Source: a virus. From it: a stretch of 64,000 bases of DNA. The notes under the pieces were generated by a model, which did not search any database, was not told the DNA's origin, and was given only the letters and a program-made list of their open reading frames with translations. The DNA is taken from positions 40,727 through 104,726 of the IMG/VR virus record IMGVR_UViG_3300025133_000043. One strand, written 5' to 3'. Positions 50,668 to 58,976 of the stretch are shown piece after piece (the stretch's first letter is position 1; each line of letters starts with the position of its first letter). The translations under genes were made by a program, and so were the position numbers.

Positions 50668-52235
50668 TGTGGAAGAGGCGATTCCAGGGATCCACGAACA
50701 TCCACCAGCACCAGTCCAAGGTGACGATGGGGATGATCCAGGAGGTGAACAACACCTCCTACACGTGCACGGTGGTGACGCCGGACAACTGCGTCCACGA
50801 GGGCGTCCCGATCAACCCCATGAACGTGGGGGCGGACGGCCAGGGCAACTTCTTCATGCCGGAGGTCAACACGCCCGTCTGGCTCTGCCGCCCCAGCGAC
50901 CAGAAGGCCCCCTTCATCATGGCCGGCGCCAGCCTCCCCAGGCAGCTCGACGACGCGGACGACGAGGAGGACCCCAACGACCACCGGATGAACAGGCCGG
51001 TGCTCGGTCAGGGCGATCAGATGATCTCCGGGCCGGGGTCCAACCCCTTCATCATCCTGCGCAAGGGCGGCTCTTTGGAGATCGGCTCCACGCAGATGAG
51101 CCAGAGGATCTACCTCCCTCTGCAGGACACCATCCGGGAGTTCTTCTCGAACTGGGAGCAGAACGCCGCCGGCGGCAAGCTCGAGTGGAAGTCCAGGACC
51201 AGCGACGACTCCCACGGCTCGGGAAAGGACCCGGTCGAGTTCCGGCTGCAGGTCAAGGAGTTCTCCGACGAGGACCCCATGATCGACCTGGGGCTGGGTC
51301 GTATCTCTGACGAGGACGCCCAGGCGGTCATCAACGGCAGCAACGGCCAGATCGTCGGCCGTCTGCTGATCAACAACAACTACCAGGTCTGGATCGACAA
51401 GGACGGCAACTGCCAGAGGATCCAGGGCGGAGGCGAGTTCGTCAACCTGGAGGGGAAGAAGATCGAGTTCATCGCTGCGGACTTCTTCCAGCAGGTTCGA
51501 GGCATCAGCTCCGTCGACTACGGCTCCAGGAACGTGGTCGTGCACAGGTCCGACTCCCTCAGCGTGGGTACGGACAGGGCGGTTTCGGTGAACGGCAGCC
51601 TGACGGAGACGATCAGCGGACCCGTCACCAGGACCACGGGCAGGCTCACTGAAGAGATCAAGGGCGCAGTCGAGAGGACAGTCAACGGAGACCTGGCGGA
51701 GGTCGCCACGGGCACAGCTCAGATCACCGCCGGTGCCGACTACCGAGAGAAGGTCGGAGGGAACACGAAGGAGATCATCAGCGGGAAGAAGGAGGTCACG
51801 ATCACCAACGCCAACTGGCTCTCCGGCGAGGATGTGGGCTACCAGCTCACCTGCAACCAAGGTGAGATCGGCATCCACGGAATCACCAGCGACCTCCGCA
51901 TCACGATGGGGCTCACGAAGCTGGCCCCCTTCGGAGAGATTCGGATCTCCCCTACCGGAGCCATCTTCTTGGAGAACATGCTCGGCGAGTTGTCCAAGGT
52001 GGAGATCAACGCCACTGGAATCCAGATCACCACAGCGGCTGGGGAGATTTCGATCGACCAGCTTGGGACAGTCTTCATGGGCATGGCGGGCGCCGCCGGC
52101 GCAGTCGTCACCACCCTCACCCACCCCGTCGACTACGTGACGGGTGCTCCCATCCTGGGAGCGAGCTCAGTCGGCGCCAGCGGCATCCCGAGCCCCGTGG
52201 CTCTGCCCTCAACATTCGTCAGTGAGAGCCTCTGA
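50667..52235 (+). CDS. Baseplate central spike (VgrG/gp5-like) protein
   Basis: The protein has 522 aa. Residues 20-110 look like an OB-fold (GMIQEVNNTSYTCTVVTP; INPMNVGADGQGN). From about 290 to 400, short repeating strands of the form S-L-S-V-G-x-D-R-A-V-S-V-N-G and L-T-E-T-I-S-G-P-V-T build a triple-stranded beta-helix, as in the gp5 and VgrG needle. The C-terminal tip is Gly/Ala/Ser-rich. The spike pierces the host envelope during contraction. It starts 1 nt into the polymerase stop (TGATG), so the two are translationally coupled. Confidence 0.8.
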   Translation: MWKRRFQGSTNIHQHQSKVTMGMIQEVNNTSYTCTVVTPDNCVHEGVPINPMNVGADGQGNFFMPEVNTPVWLCRPSDQKAPFIMAGASLPRQLDDADDEEDPNDHRMNRPVLGQGDQMISGPGSNPFIILRKGGSLEIGSTQMSQRIYLPLQDTIREFFSNWEQNAAGGKLEWKSRTSDDSHGSGKDPVEFRLQVKEFSDEDPMIDLGLGRISDEDAQAVINGSNGQIVGRLLINNNYQVWIDKDGNCQRIQGGGEFVNLEGKKIEFIAADFFQQVRGISSVDYGSRNVVVHRSDSLSVGTDRAVSVNGSLTETISGPVTRTTGRLTEEIKGAVERTVNGDLAEVATGTAQITAGADYREKVGGNTKEIISGKKEVTITNANWLSGEDVGYQLTCNQGEIGIHGITSDLRITMGLTKLAPFGEIRISPTGAIFLENMLGELSKVEINATGIQITTAAGEISIDQLGTVFMGMAGAAGAVVTTLTHPVDYVTGAPILGASSVGASGIPSPVALPSTFVSESL

Positions 52236-52912
52236 TGCCTCTGACAGGGTCAGGCCTGGCCGATCTGACCTTCACCGGCCACGTCGCACTCTTCCCCACC
52301 GCTGCGGTCGCCATGAGGAGCAACGCCGCCACCGGGGTCGTGACCCACAACCCAGCTCAGAAGCTGATCGAGGGACTGGCCAGCGGCCTGGCCACCACCA
52401 TCTCGACGCTCAAGTGGAAGGGCGCGATCTCCGGCACAGCCGCTCCCGGAGGTACAGCCGCGCCCTTCGCCTTCACCCTGCCTGGAGCTCCGTCAGCCGC
52501 GGCCGCCTTCCTGGCCTCCTCGGCCTGGGTCGGGGCGAGCTCGGCGCTGTTCGCCCAGTCCGTCATCCAGAACATGCTCTTCAACATCCCGGCCCTGGCC
52601 CTCCTGCAGGGGGACACGTCCACGACGGTGGGTACCGGGACAGCGGTCTTCGTGATCGCCTCGAACCCAGACATCTACGCCACCGCGCTGGGCAGCCTGC
52701 TGACGACCCTCCCTGCTGCTCTGCAGGCCACGGGGGTCTTCGGTCAGGAGGACGTGCCGGGAACACCGATCAATGCGGACCTCGCGGCGTCGATCCCCTA
52801 CTATGCAGACGCCTACGCCCTGGGCCTCTCGACGCTGACGTCCTCCGTGCCTTACGTTGGAGGGGCGTCGCCTTCGGCGGCAGCTGGTGTGGTGACCGGG
52901 AGCGTGGTGTGA
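52235..52912 (+). CDS. Hydrophobic/low-complexity structural-type protein after the spike
   Basis: The protein has 225 aa, Ala/Thr/Ser/Gly-rich throughout with several apolar stretches (AAAAFLASSAWVGASSALF; QNMLFNIPALALL). It is TGATG-coupled to the spike gene. This composition and place match the small hub or spike-associated proteins encoded after gp5-like genes, but no family is recognised. Confidence 0.65.
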   Translation: MPLTGSGLADLTFTGHVALFPTAAVAMRSNAATGVVTHNPAQKLIEGLASGLATTISTLKWKGAISGTAAPGGTAAPFAFTLPGAPSAAAAFLASSAWVGASSALFAQSVIQNMLFNIPALALLQGDTSTTVGTGTAVFVIASNPDIYATALGSLLTTLPAALQATGVFGQEDVPGTPINADLAASIPYYADAYALGLSTLTSSVPYVGGASPSAAAGVVTGSVV

Positions 52913-53073
52913 GTGATCAGAAGCCGAAGTGGGCCAAGAACGTCAAGCCCAGCTCCCTCCGGGCCTTGGCGGAGAGCCTCCGTCCGGTCCAGAAGCACCT
53001 GGAGGAGCAGGCTCTCGTGGAGGCTCGGAAGGCGGAGCAGCTCTTGAAGCAGGCGGCGAAGTCCCGTGGCTGA
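52909..53073 (+). CDS. 54-aa basic helical protein
   Basis: A GTG at 52909 overlaps the previous stop as GTGA and opens a 54-aa frame that ends inside the following gene. The product is one long charged helix (LRALAESLRPVQKHLEEQA, then a Lys/Ala-rich end). It is shorter than 60 aa and was nearly hidden in a longer low-complexity frame. Function is unknown. Confidence 0.5.
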   Translation: MSDQKPKWAKNVKPSSLRALAESLRPVQKHLEEQALVEARKAEQLLKQAAKSRG

Positions 53074-54322
53074 ATGGAGTCCACTCACCGGGATCGATCT
53101 CTCGCCAGTCGAGAGCCTGGCGGAGACCGTCGAGAGCGCCTCCAACACCGTCGCCGGCTTCCTGACAGCGGTGGCGGCTGCCCTGCGCGTGATCGCAGCC
53201 TTCCTGCTGCCGGACAGCGACATCATCACGGCGATCCTCAACGCTACGATCGACACGCTCGAAGCGATGATCCTCGACATCCTCCAGACCAACGCGGCGC
53301 TGGCCTTTCACGTCAACATGACCTGGAACCCGGAGTGGGTCTGGGACATCGAGACGGTGCCCTACGACAGGAGAAGAGGAGTTCCGAACTGGACTGAGGC
53401 GCGTGATCTCCCCTGGAAGGCAACGGGTCTCGATGGCTGGCTCCTGGACATCGCGGCCAGTGCACAGAACGAGGCGGATCCCTTCCGACCTCTCACGGAC
53501 AGCGAGACCATGGTGGCGGGGTTCATCTACGTCCTCGGCGTCCCGTCCTTCGACAACATCGGAGACATCACAGAGCTGCTGGACGCCTTGACGGACTTCA
53601 GCGACGCCAAGGAGATCTTCGACCAGGCCAAGCTCGACGGACCCGCCCAGACGAGGGCGCTGATGAGGGCCAAGTCCGCTCTTTACTCCGAGGCGGTGCA
53701 CCTCTGGGTGAAGAGCCCGAACTCTGTCAAGGACGCCATTCAGATGGCCCTCGGAGACGAGTTCGACGAGACCATCAACGACTGGTCCTTCAAGCCCGGC
53801 TCCTTCCCGAAGTGGATGTCGATCCCGATGGCTCGGATCTTTCCGCCTATCCATGCTCTGCTGGAGCGTCTGCGTGCTGTCGTCGACGCTCTACGCATGC
53901 CGGGCGGCAACCCCCTGGAGGAGCTGGCCGAGCTGCTGGCGAAGAAGGCGGAGATCTTGGCCGAGCTCGCCATCGAGGTCGGAGACATCATCCAACAGCT
54001 CCTGGCGTTGGCCACTCTCCTCGAGGGCGGGAACTTCATCTGGATCCAGGTAGGCCCTCTGGATGCTGGAGATCCCGACAGCGCGACCGGAGGCATGAAC
54101 AACTTCATCGCCGAGGCCCTCGCCGGAGACAACAAGCCCGATCTGGGATCAGAGGCTATCTTCGGTGGTATCGTAGGCGTCGTGACCGCCGACAACCCCA
54201 TCAACCACCTGCAGTCCTTCTTCGACTTGATCGGCGTGACCGTTAGCGAGCACACTGACGGTCAGGATACGAGGCGTGCTCAGGTGGAAGACACCATCGA
54301 CGAAGTCACCTCCCACTTCTAA
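53066..54322 (+). CDS. Helical virion-type structural protein
   Basis: The protein has 418 aa and starts at GTG 53066 (8-nt overlap). Residues 15-60 contain Val/Ala/Leu-rich helix (TVAGFLTAVAAALRVIAAFL). Residues 250-320 contain further long helices (NPLEELAELLAKKAEILAEL). It has Trp-rich turns (MTWNPEWVWDIE) and no enzyme motif. It lies between the spike region and the 666-aa multi-KxA protein. A tail-hub or baseplate-hub component is inferred from position. Confidence 0.65.
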   Translation: MAEWSPLTGIDLSPVESLAETVESASNTVAGFLTAVAAALRVIAAFLLPDSDIITAILNATIDTLEAMILDILQTNAALAFHVNMTWNPEWVWDIETVPYDRRRGVPNWTEARDLPWKATGLDGWLLDIAASAQNEADPFRPLTDSETMVAGFIYVLGVPSFDNIGDITELLDALTDFSDAKEIFDQAKLDGPAQTRALMRAKSALYSEAVHLWVKSPNSVKDAIQMALGDEFDETINDWSFKPGSFPKWMSIPMARIFPPIHALLERLRAVVDALRMPGGNPLEELAELLAKKAEILAELAIEVGDIIQQLLALATLLEGGNFIWIQVGPLDAGDPDSATGGMNNFIAEALAGDNKPDLGSEAIFGGIVGVVTADNPINHLQSFFDLIGVTVSEHTDGQDTRRAQVEDTIDEVTSHF

Positions 54323-54331
54323 GGATCTCCC

Positions 54332-56332
54332 ATGCACATCAGCCTGACTGTCGACACCTCCGTGGGGATCGAGAAGGTGGCCCTGGACACCCGGCTCCAG
54401 AAGGAGCCCACGGACTGGGCTCCTGAGATCATCTCCGCCGCCTACAAGGACATGCCCTTCCTCAAGTCCTTCGAGATGGACGCGGAGCTGGAGCGCGTGG
54501 ACGGGAGCCGCGGCTACGGGATCGGCAAGCTGCTGGTCTACCCGATGGGCATGGAGAAGGACGCAGCGATCAAGCAGAAGAGCCTGGTCGTCTTCCCCAT
54601 CATCGTGCGGGAGAAGAACCTGTCCCCCTTCGACGTGTTCTCGCACGACGGCCAGCTCCAGCCCATGACCAAGGAGGCCGTCGAGCGAGTGCTGTTCCAA
54701 CCGGACGTCTTCGGCACGCCGGCCAAGAAGGGCGACGTCCTCGGCGGAGGGATCGGCAACCAGATCGGACCCCCCACGAGCTCCGGCCGATCCGGTGGCT
54801 CCGGCGGCTTCTTCAAGACCAGCTCCGTCCTCGAGAAGGTGGCGCACACCATCCGAGAGGAGGACCGCAAGGCGCTCTTCGTGAAGGTCGGATCGTCCAA
54901 GGGACTCCGCACCATCTTCGAGGGCACTCCCGCACTGAAGGCCGCTCTCCTCGCCGTGGGCGGTGGGAAGGAGAAGACCGCCGGCGACATCCGAGTCCAG
55001 CGACGGGTCAACACCCCTCCGAACGTGATCCAGATCACAGAGGATGGGGCTGGCTACCTGGTCAAGCACGCCAACTCCCGCTGCTTCCGAGTCGTCGAGG
55101 AGCGCCGGAACGTCGTCGAGGTCCAGCAGCTGCTGGGCATGGAGAAGATGGCGACGCTCCGCGAGAAGGGCAGCCTGGTCTTGACCCTGGACTCGACCAC
55201 GGACGGTCCTCGGATGGAGAAGCGGGCTCAGGATGCGTCGACCGTCGGCGTCTACCAGGCCCTCTCCGGAACCAGGGAGATCCTGGGCATCGTCGTACCC
55301 CGCACCCTGACCTTCGACGGCGACATGCTGGACCACGCGGTCTTCTCCGGGAAGGAGTGCCACGCCCTCCAGAAGCTGGCCGGCGTACACGTCAAGGACT
55401 TCACCCTCCCAGCCTGCACCCCCTCCGGCCTGGGTGTCTTCGTCTACCAGGCCGGAGCTCAGGGCATCGCCACCGAGCCGGTCAAGATCACCAACCGGGT
55501 CACGACTGGCGAGGGCGCCGAGAAGGTCGCCAGCTACCTGGCCGTCCGAGTCAGCACCGGGGAGTCCATCGAGCTGATGCCCTCCCCCAGCCTGAAGAAG
55601 ATCGCCAGCCTCGGCCCCGGCAAGTACGCCATCCCCGGATCGATGGTCTTCCTCCCGCTGCGTGGGAAGCAGATCAGTGTCCAGGACAACCCCGAGCTCA
55701 TCAACCAGCTCCAGGCGGAGAAGGTGGCGATGGACATCAACGCCGTCGAGGTGGTCTCGGACGGCACGTCCTACAGCCTGCGCGGCCGCAACGCCGAGCT
55801 CGCCGGCTACGACCGGGTCATGAGCGTGGAGGAGGCAGGCTTCGCCCTGGGAGCTCTGGGAGTCCCTGGCGGTCAGATCCCCACCGTCCTGGAGAAGTCG
55901 GCCGCGGCCTCCAGCCCTCTCAAGATCCCTGGCACCCGCCGGGTGGTGTCCGAGGAGCTGGCGACTGCGGCGATGATCAAGCAGGCTGCCGCCGTGGTCA
56001 GGAACACGGACCACCTCCGCCACGACCTGGTGCGTGAGGTCGCTCTGCTGTGCATGCCCAAGGCGCACCTGCTCTACAAGCAGGCGTCCGTGGTGATCGA
56101 CCGGGAGAACCTGGACGCTGTCCTCTCCTTGAACTTCATCACCCCCGAGAACGTCTCGGCCTTCATCGAAGCCCTCCCGGAGTTCGAGAAGACCGCCAAC
56201 AAGCTCGCCGAGATCGTCGTCGCCAGCCGCATGGGGTTGGACGAGGTACGTGAGTCCGCGGCCTGTCGTGCCATGAAGAGCCTCAGCGATGTGATCGGAG
56301 GTCTCATGGAGATTCGGCGCAAGATCCAGTAG
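54332..56332 (+). CDS. Structural-type protein with about a dozen internal K-x-A sites
   Basis: The protein has 666 aa. It carries unusually many short sites of the form [hydrophobic]-[EQK]-K-x-A: GIEKVALD near the N-terminus, then LEKVAHT, MEKMATL, MEKRAQD, LQKLAGV, AEKVASY, LKKIASL, AEKVAMD, LEKSAAA, MIKQAAA, LYKQASV and FEKTANK. They are spread along the whole chain, mainly between beta-type segments. The same short motif is the C-terminal half of the N-terminal tag on neighbouring proteins. A Gly/Ser linker lies near residue 155. Function is unknown; a protein processed or threaded during head or tail assembly is one possibility. Confidence 0.7.
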   Translation: MHISLTVDTSVGIEKVALDTRLQKEPTDWAPEIISAAYKDMPFLKSFEMDAELERVDGSRGYGIGKLLVYPMGMEKDAAIKQKSLVVFPIIVREKNLSPFDVFSHDGQLQPMTKEAVERVLFQPDVFGTPAKKGDVLGGGIGNQIGPPTSSGRSGGSGGFFKTSSVLEKVAHTIREEDRKALFVKVGSSKGLRTIFEGTPALKAALLAVGGGKEKTAGDIRVQRRVNTPPNVIQITEDGAGYLVKHANSRCFRVVEERRNVVEVQQLLGMEKMATLREKGSLVLTLDSTTDGPRMEKRAQDASTVGVYQALSGTREILGIVVPRTLTFDGDMLDHAVFSGKECHALQKLAGVHVKDFTLPACTPSGLGVFVYQAGAQGIATEPVKITNRVTTGEGAEKVASYLAVRVSTGESIELMPSPSLKKIASLGPGKYAIPGSMVFLPLRGKQISVQDNPELINQLQAEKVAMDINAVEVVSDGTSYSLRGRNAELAGYDRVMSVEEAGFALGALGVPGGQIPTVLEKSAAASSPLKIPGTRRVVSEELATAAMIKQAAAVVRNTDHLRHDLVREVALLCMPKAHLLYKQASVVIDRENLDAVLSLNFITPENVSAFIEALPEFEKTANKLAEIVVASRMGLDEVRESAACRAMKSLSDVIGGLMEIRRKIQ

Positions 56333-56342
56333 GAGACCTCCG

Positions 56343-56888
56343 ATGTCCAAGCTCCATGCCTTCGCCTCCGAGATGGAGAAGGTGGCCAAGTACAAGATCC
56401 CTACCGTCGCGATCACGTCCGGCATGGGTGCAGCCCTGGGTGCGAAGAGAGGCTTCGAGGGGGCCATCAACGACCAGTGGAAGGACGACGACCGACTCCG
56501 CCAGGGGTTGATCTCCTCGAAGGAGTGGAAGGACCGTAGGGATTTCCGAGTCCTTCGAGGCATCAGCACCACCGCTCTTGGCGGGTCCGTAGGGGCCACC
56601 CTCCCTCACCTGGCGGGACGGGCTCGCGCCTGGGTGATCGACTCAGCGAGGGAGGCCGCCAAGCCTCTCGGGGATCAGTTCGAGAACAGCTCCCAGAAGG
56701 TGGTGAAGAACGCCCGCAGGGAGCTGAGCGAGGCCATGGACCAGCACACCAAGAAGCTGGTGCACGAGATCACGAACGAGTCCGAGAACATCGGCCGTGG
56801 GGCCGGTCGCGGGATCAAGAAGTCCTTGCGGGAAGGGGGTGAGGGCATCCCCATCGACCACCGTGTCCGAGCGCCCTGGCGGAAGTAG
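56343..56888 (+). CDS. Tagged membrane-type protein (FASEMEKVA)
   Basis: The protein has 181 aa. Residues 7-15 are FASEMEKVA. A Gly/Ala-rich hydrophobic segment follows (about 21-33, VAITSGMGAALGAK) and another lies at about 74-91 (STTALGGSVGATLPHL). Residues 100-160 are charged coiled coil (NSSQKVVKNARRELSEAMD). The end is basic. It has the same build as the 41105 and 41500 proteins: tag, then glycine-rich hydrophobic part, then basic part. Confidence 0.7.
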   Translation: MSKLHAFASEMEKVAKYKIPTVAITSGMGAALGAKRGFEGAINDQWKDDDRLRQGLISSKEWKDRRDFRVLRGISTTALGGSVGATLPHLAGRARAWVIDSAREAAKPLGDQFENSSQKVVKNARRELSEAMDQHTKKLVHEITNESENIGRGAGRGIKKSLREGGEGIPIDHRVRAPWRK

Positions 56889-57769
56889 TGGAGTACCCGC
56901 ACCGCCGGTACCTGCTCTACCTCCTCTCCCGACAGCTCACTGATCCAGAGATCATGAGCGTCTGCCAGTCGAAGTCGCTGGTGCAGCCTAAGGAGTCAGA
57001 TCTCAACCAGCTCCGACGTGAGCTGGGAGGCATCCCCTCGTACTGGCGTGCAGACCTGACCCCCACGAACACTCGGCTGTACCGGTGGCTCAGGGACCGG
57101 AAGATCCTGGACCTCTGGAAGCAGGGGCCGGAGACCACCAAGGCCATCGACTTCCTCTACGCCTCTACCGGCGAGGCCGGACCGCGCCCCGACCTCGAGC
57201 ACCTGCTCCTCCTGGAGTGGAACGTGTCCAAGGCTCGGGATCAGATGGTCCTGAAGTACGGGGAGCTCCGTGTCCCCAGCTTGAAGGCCTTGGAGTTCTA
57301 CGCCCACTTCTTCTGGAACCTGGCCGAGATGAGCCAGTCTGGGATCTTCGCCTTCCTCCAGGTGCAAGACGAGAACCAGACCCAGCTGATCGCCTACTCG
57401 GGCGACATGGCAGCCACCTACGGCATCCTGGGACTGCGACACCGGATCGAGGACGAGGAGTTCTACGACAACGTGATCGCCCTGGCCAATGAGCAGGTGC
57501 AGATCGCCCGGGCGGAGGGAACGAAGCTCAGCGGCACCCACATCATGGGAATCGCCGCCCTGGCTCGAGTGGCCGATGACGCCATCCAGCAGCGTCGGGA
57601 CATGCGCAGTGCCGGCCTTGCTGATACGATCAAGAAGGAACTCTCGGCGTTCCGGATGCGGAAGCGGAAGAAGACTCGCAGGATCCCCTCCTACGAAGAT
57701 CTTCTTGCCCAGGAAGCGGAAGAGGAGAAGGTCATCGATGTCACAGCAAAGCTCGTCGAGCGGGGTTGA
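56888..57769 (+). CDS. Helical protein of unknown function upstream of terminase region
   Basis: The protein has 293 aa and starts at GTG 56888, sharing one base with the previous stop (TAGTG). It is helical with Trp/Leu-rich parts (YWRADLTPTNTRLYRWLRD; LEFYAHFFWNLAEM). Residues 250-275 are basic (FRMRKRKKTRRIPSYEDLL) and the end is acidic. Its place upstream of the terminase gene would suit a terminase small subunit or head-completion factor, but no DNA-binding motif is certain. Confidence 0.65.
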   Translation: MEYPHRRYLLYLLSRQLTDPEIMSVCQSKSLVQPKESDLNQLRRELGGIPSYWRADLTPTNTRLYRWLRDRKILDLWKQGPETTKAIDFLYASTGEAGPRPDLEHLLLLEWNVSKARDQMVLKYGELRVPSLKALEFYAHFFWNLAEMSQSGIFAFLQVQDENQTQLIAYSGDMAATYGILGLRHRIEDEEFYDNVIALANEQVQIARAEGTKLSGTHIMGIAALARVADDAIQQRRDMRSAGLADTIKKELSAFRMRKRKKTRRIPSYEDLLAQEAEEEKVIDVTAKLVERG

Positions 57770-58304
57770 TCTCCGACAGGCCCGATTCCACTGGGATCTG
57801 AGGGTCTTCGAGACGTTCCAGGTCGAACTCTCTGAGGAGGGCGAAGACCTGATCTACCACTTCTGGCCGCCTGGAGAGCTCACCGAGTTCTCGGCCCAGT
57901 TCGGTGAGGAGCTGCAGGACTCTTTCCGCCACGCCTTCCGCAGGCAGCCGAAGGACGACGACGGCTTCCCGAAGGTGGACGTCCAGGCGGACTACACCTC
58001 CTACGAGGACTCCAAGACCAGGCTGGCCTTGGGTGCCCCCATCCCGGTGAAGGCCACCGCACCTGCCGATCAGCCCGCTGAGGCGCTGGCGACATTCCAC
58101 GTCAGGGTGGTAGGTTGGGCCTCGAACCCGATGGCGGATCAGCTCCTCAAGGACGACCTCCTTTCCCGCCTCGACACACAGGTGCAAGCTCATGATCATC
58201 AAGAAGACCATCCACAGCGACGACCTGGACAAGAAGCTGAACGGGACGCTCCGCGCCGAAGGAAGCGCCGGCGGCGGAAGCGTCAGCGACGCGACGTGGG
58301 TTGA
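57738..58304 (+). CDS. Putative tail-completion/adaptor-like protein with Arg-rich overlapping C-terminus
   Basis: The protein has 188 aa from ATG 57738 (GAGAAGG upstream, 32-nt overlap with the prior gene). Residues 10-150 form a plausible alpha/beta domain (RFHWDLRVFETFQVELSEEG; ALATFHVRVVGWASNPMAD). The last 37 residues read Gln/Arg-rich (RRRKRRRRKRQRRDVG) and overlap the next gene by 113 nt in another frame. Such a long overlap is unlike the 1-35 nt seen elsewhere. The true end could differ, for example by frameshifting, but the stop is where the sequence puts it. Confidence 0.55.
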   Translation: MSQQSSSSGVDLRQARFHWDLRVFETFQVELSEEGEDLIYHFWPPGELTEFSAQFGEELQDSFRHAFRRQPKDDDGFPKVDVQADYTSYEDSKTRLALGAPIPVKATAPADQPAEALATFHVRVVGWASNPMADQLLKDDLLSRLDTQVQAHDHQEDHPQRRPGQEAERDAPRRRKRRRRKRQRRDVG

Positions 58305-58581
58305 CGCCGACGCGACCTTCCAGACGGACGGCGTCGTCACCGGCGACGTCGTCTTCATCTCGGGTCAGGGCGAGTTCGAGGTCCTCTCGGTCACGGACGA
58401 GACCACCCTGGAGCTGGACAGCAACCTGGCTGCGACCATCTCGGACACCTCCTGGCGGATCACCCACAGCCGCCTGGTCGCCAGCTGGTCGGACGTCAAG
58501 CACTTCTCCCGCGACGCCAAGACGGGTCGCTACACCCTGATCTACGAGTCGGACGACTTCTCCGTCGCCAGCTCCTCGTAG
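58192..58581 (+). CDS. Stand-alone copy of the recurrent beta module
   Basis: The protein has 129 aa. Residues about 30-85 are one clear module (ATWVDADATFQTDGVVTGD, then VFISGQGEFEVLSVTDE), the same fold pattern as in the baseplate proteins at 2.7-16 kb. A second short beta part follows (WSDVKHFSRDAKTGRYTLIY). It is the smallest carrier of this module, so it may show the minimal functional unit. Its 3' end overlaps the end of a minus-strand gene by 40 nt. Confidence 0.65.
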   Translation: MIIKKTIHSDDLDKKLNGTLRAEGSAGGGSVSDATWVDADATFQTDGVVTGDVVFISGQGEFEVLSVTDETTLELDSNLAATISDTSWRITHSRLVASWSDVKHFSRDAKTGRYTLIYESDDFSVASSS

Positions 58582-58976
58582 AAGGACTTCTTCGCAGCCG
58601 CATGCCGCTTCTCCTTCTTCCTCTTCCACTCGTCGATCTCCCCCTCCTTCACCAGGTCGAGGGAGATCTCCAGCATGAGGCGGACAGGGATGGGACGGCC
58701 GCCTGTGGGGGTCCAAGCTACCTGGTGGGGATCGACTGGGGTGCACCTGGTGGTGATGCGCAGGCCCTTCAGGTCTTTCAGTGCATCCCGGAGCCAGGAC
58801 CGGACGTAGCGGCGAGCCTCGACATCCTTCCGGTCCCCCGGCGCCGCACTCCTGACAGGGATCCGGAGGACTACCCCAGTCCCCGTTTCGCTCTGATCTA
58901 CACCCGCTATGATCCTCCCCGCGGAGACCTTCTCCAGGACCGCGAGTAGAGGCGTGAGGTCAGGGACGTGCAGCAT
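58542..58976 (-). CDS. Minus-strand island protein of unknown function
   Basis: The protein has 144 aa from ATG 58974-58976; the longer frame upstream is antisense to the terminase and excluded. A putative leaderless -10 (TATGTT) lies 6 nt before the ATG. Its start overlaps the terminase start head to head by 9 nt and its end overlaps the module gene. Residues 1-60 are beta-like (RIIAGVDQSETGTGVVLRIP) and the end is a basic-acidic helix (EGEIDEWKRKKEKRHAAAKK). Function is unknown. Confidence 0.5.
   Translation of the reverse strand: MLHVPDLTPLLAVLEKVSAGRIIAGVDQSETGTGVVLRIPVRSAAPGDRKDVEARRYVRSWLRDALKDLKGLRITTRCTPVDPHQVAWTPTGGRPIPVRLMLEISLDLVKEGEIDEWKRKKEKRHAAAKKSFYEELATEKSSDS

Noticed and set aside
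54149-56599. An 816-codon minus-strand frame opposite the 666-aa structural gene
   Set aside because: Same antisense shadow pattern, with no ribosome site or motif and no coupling to other minus-strand genes.
58602-58949. 115-codon plus-strand frame starting MPLLLLPLPL
   Set aside because: It is antisense to the 144-aa minus-strand gene. The apparent signal-peptide-like start is the complement of Lys/Glu/Arg codons of that gene.
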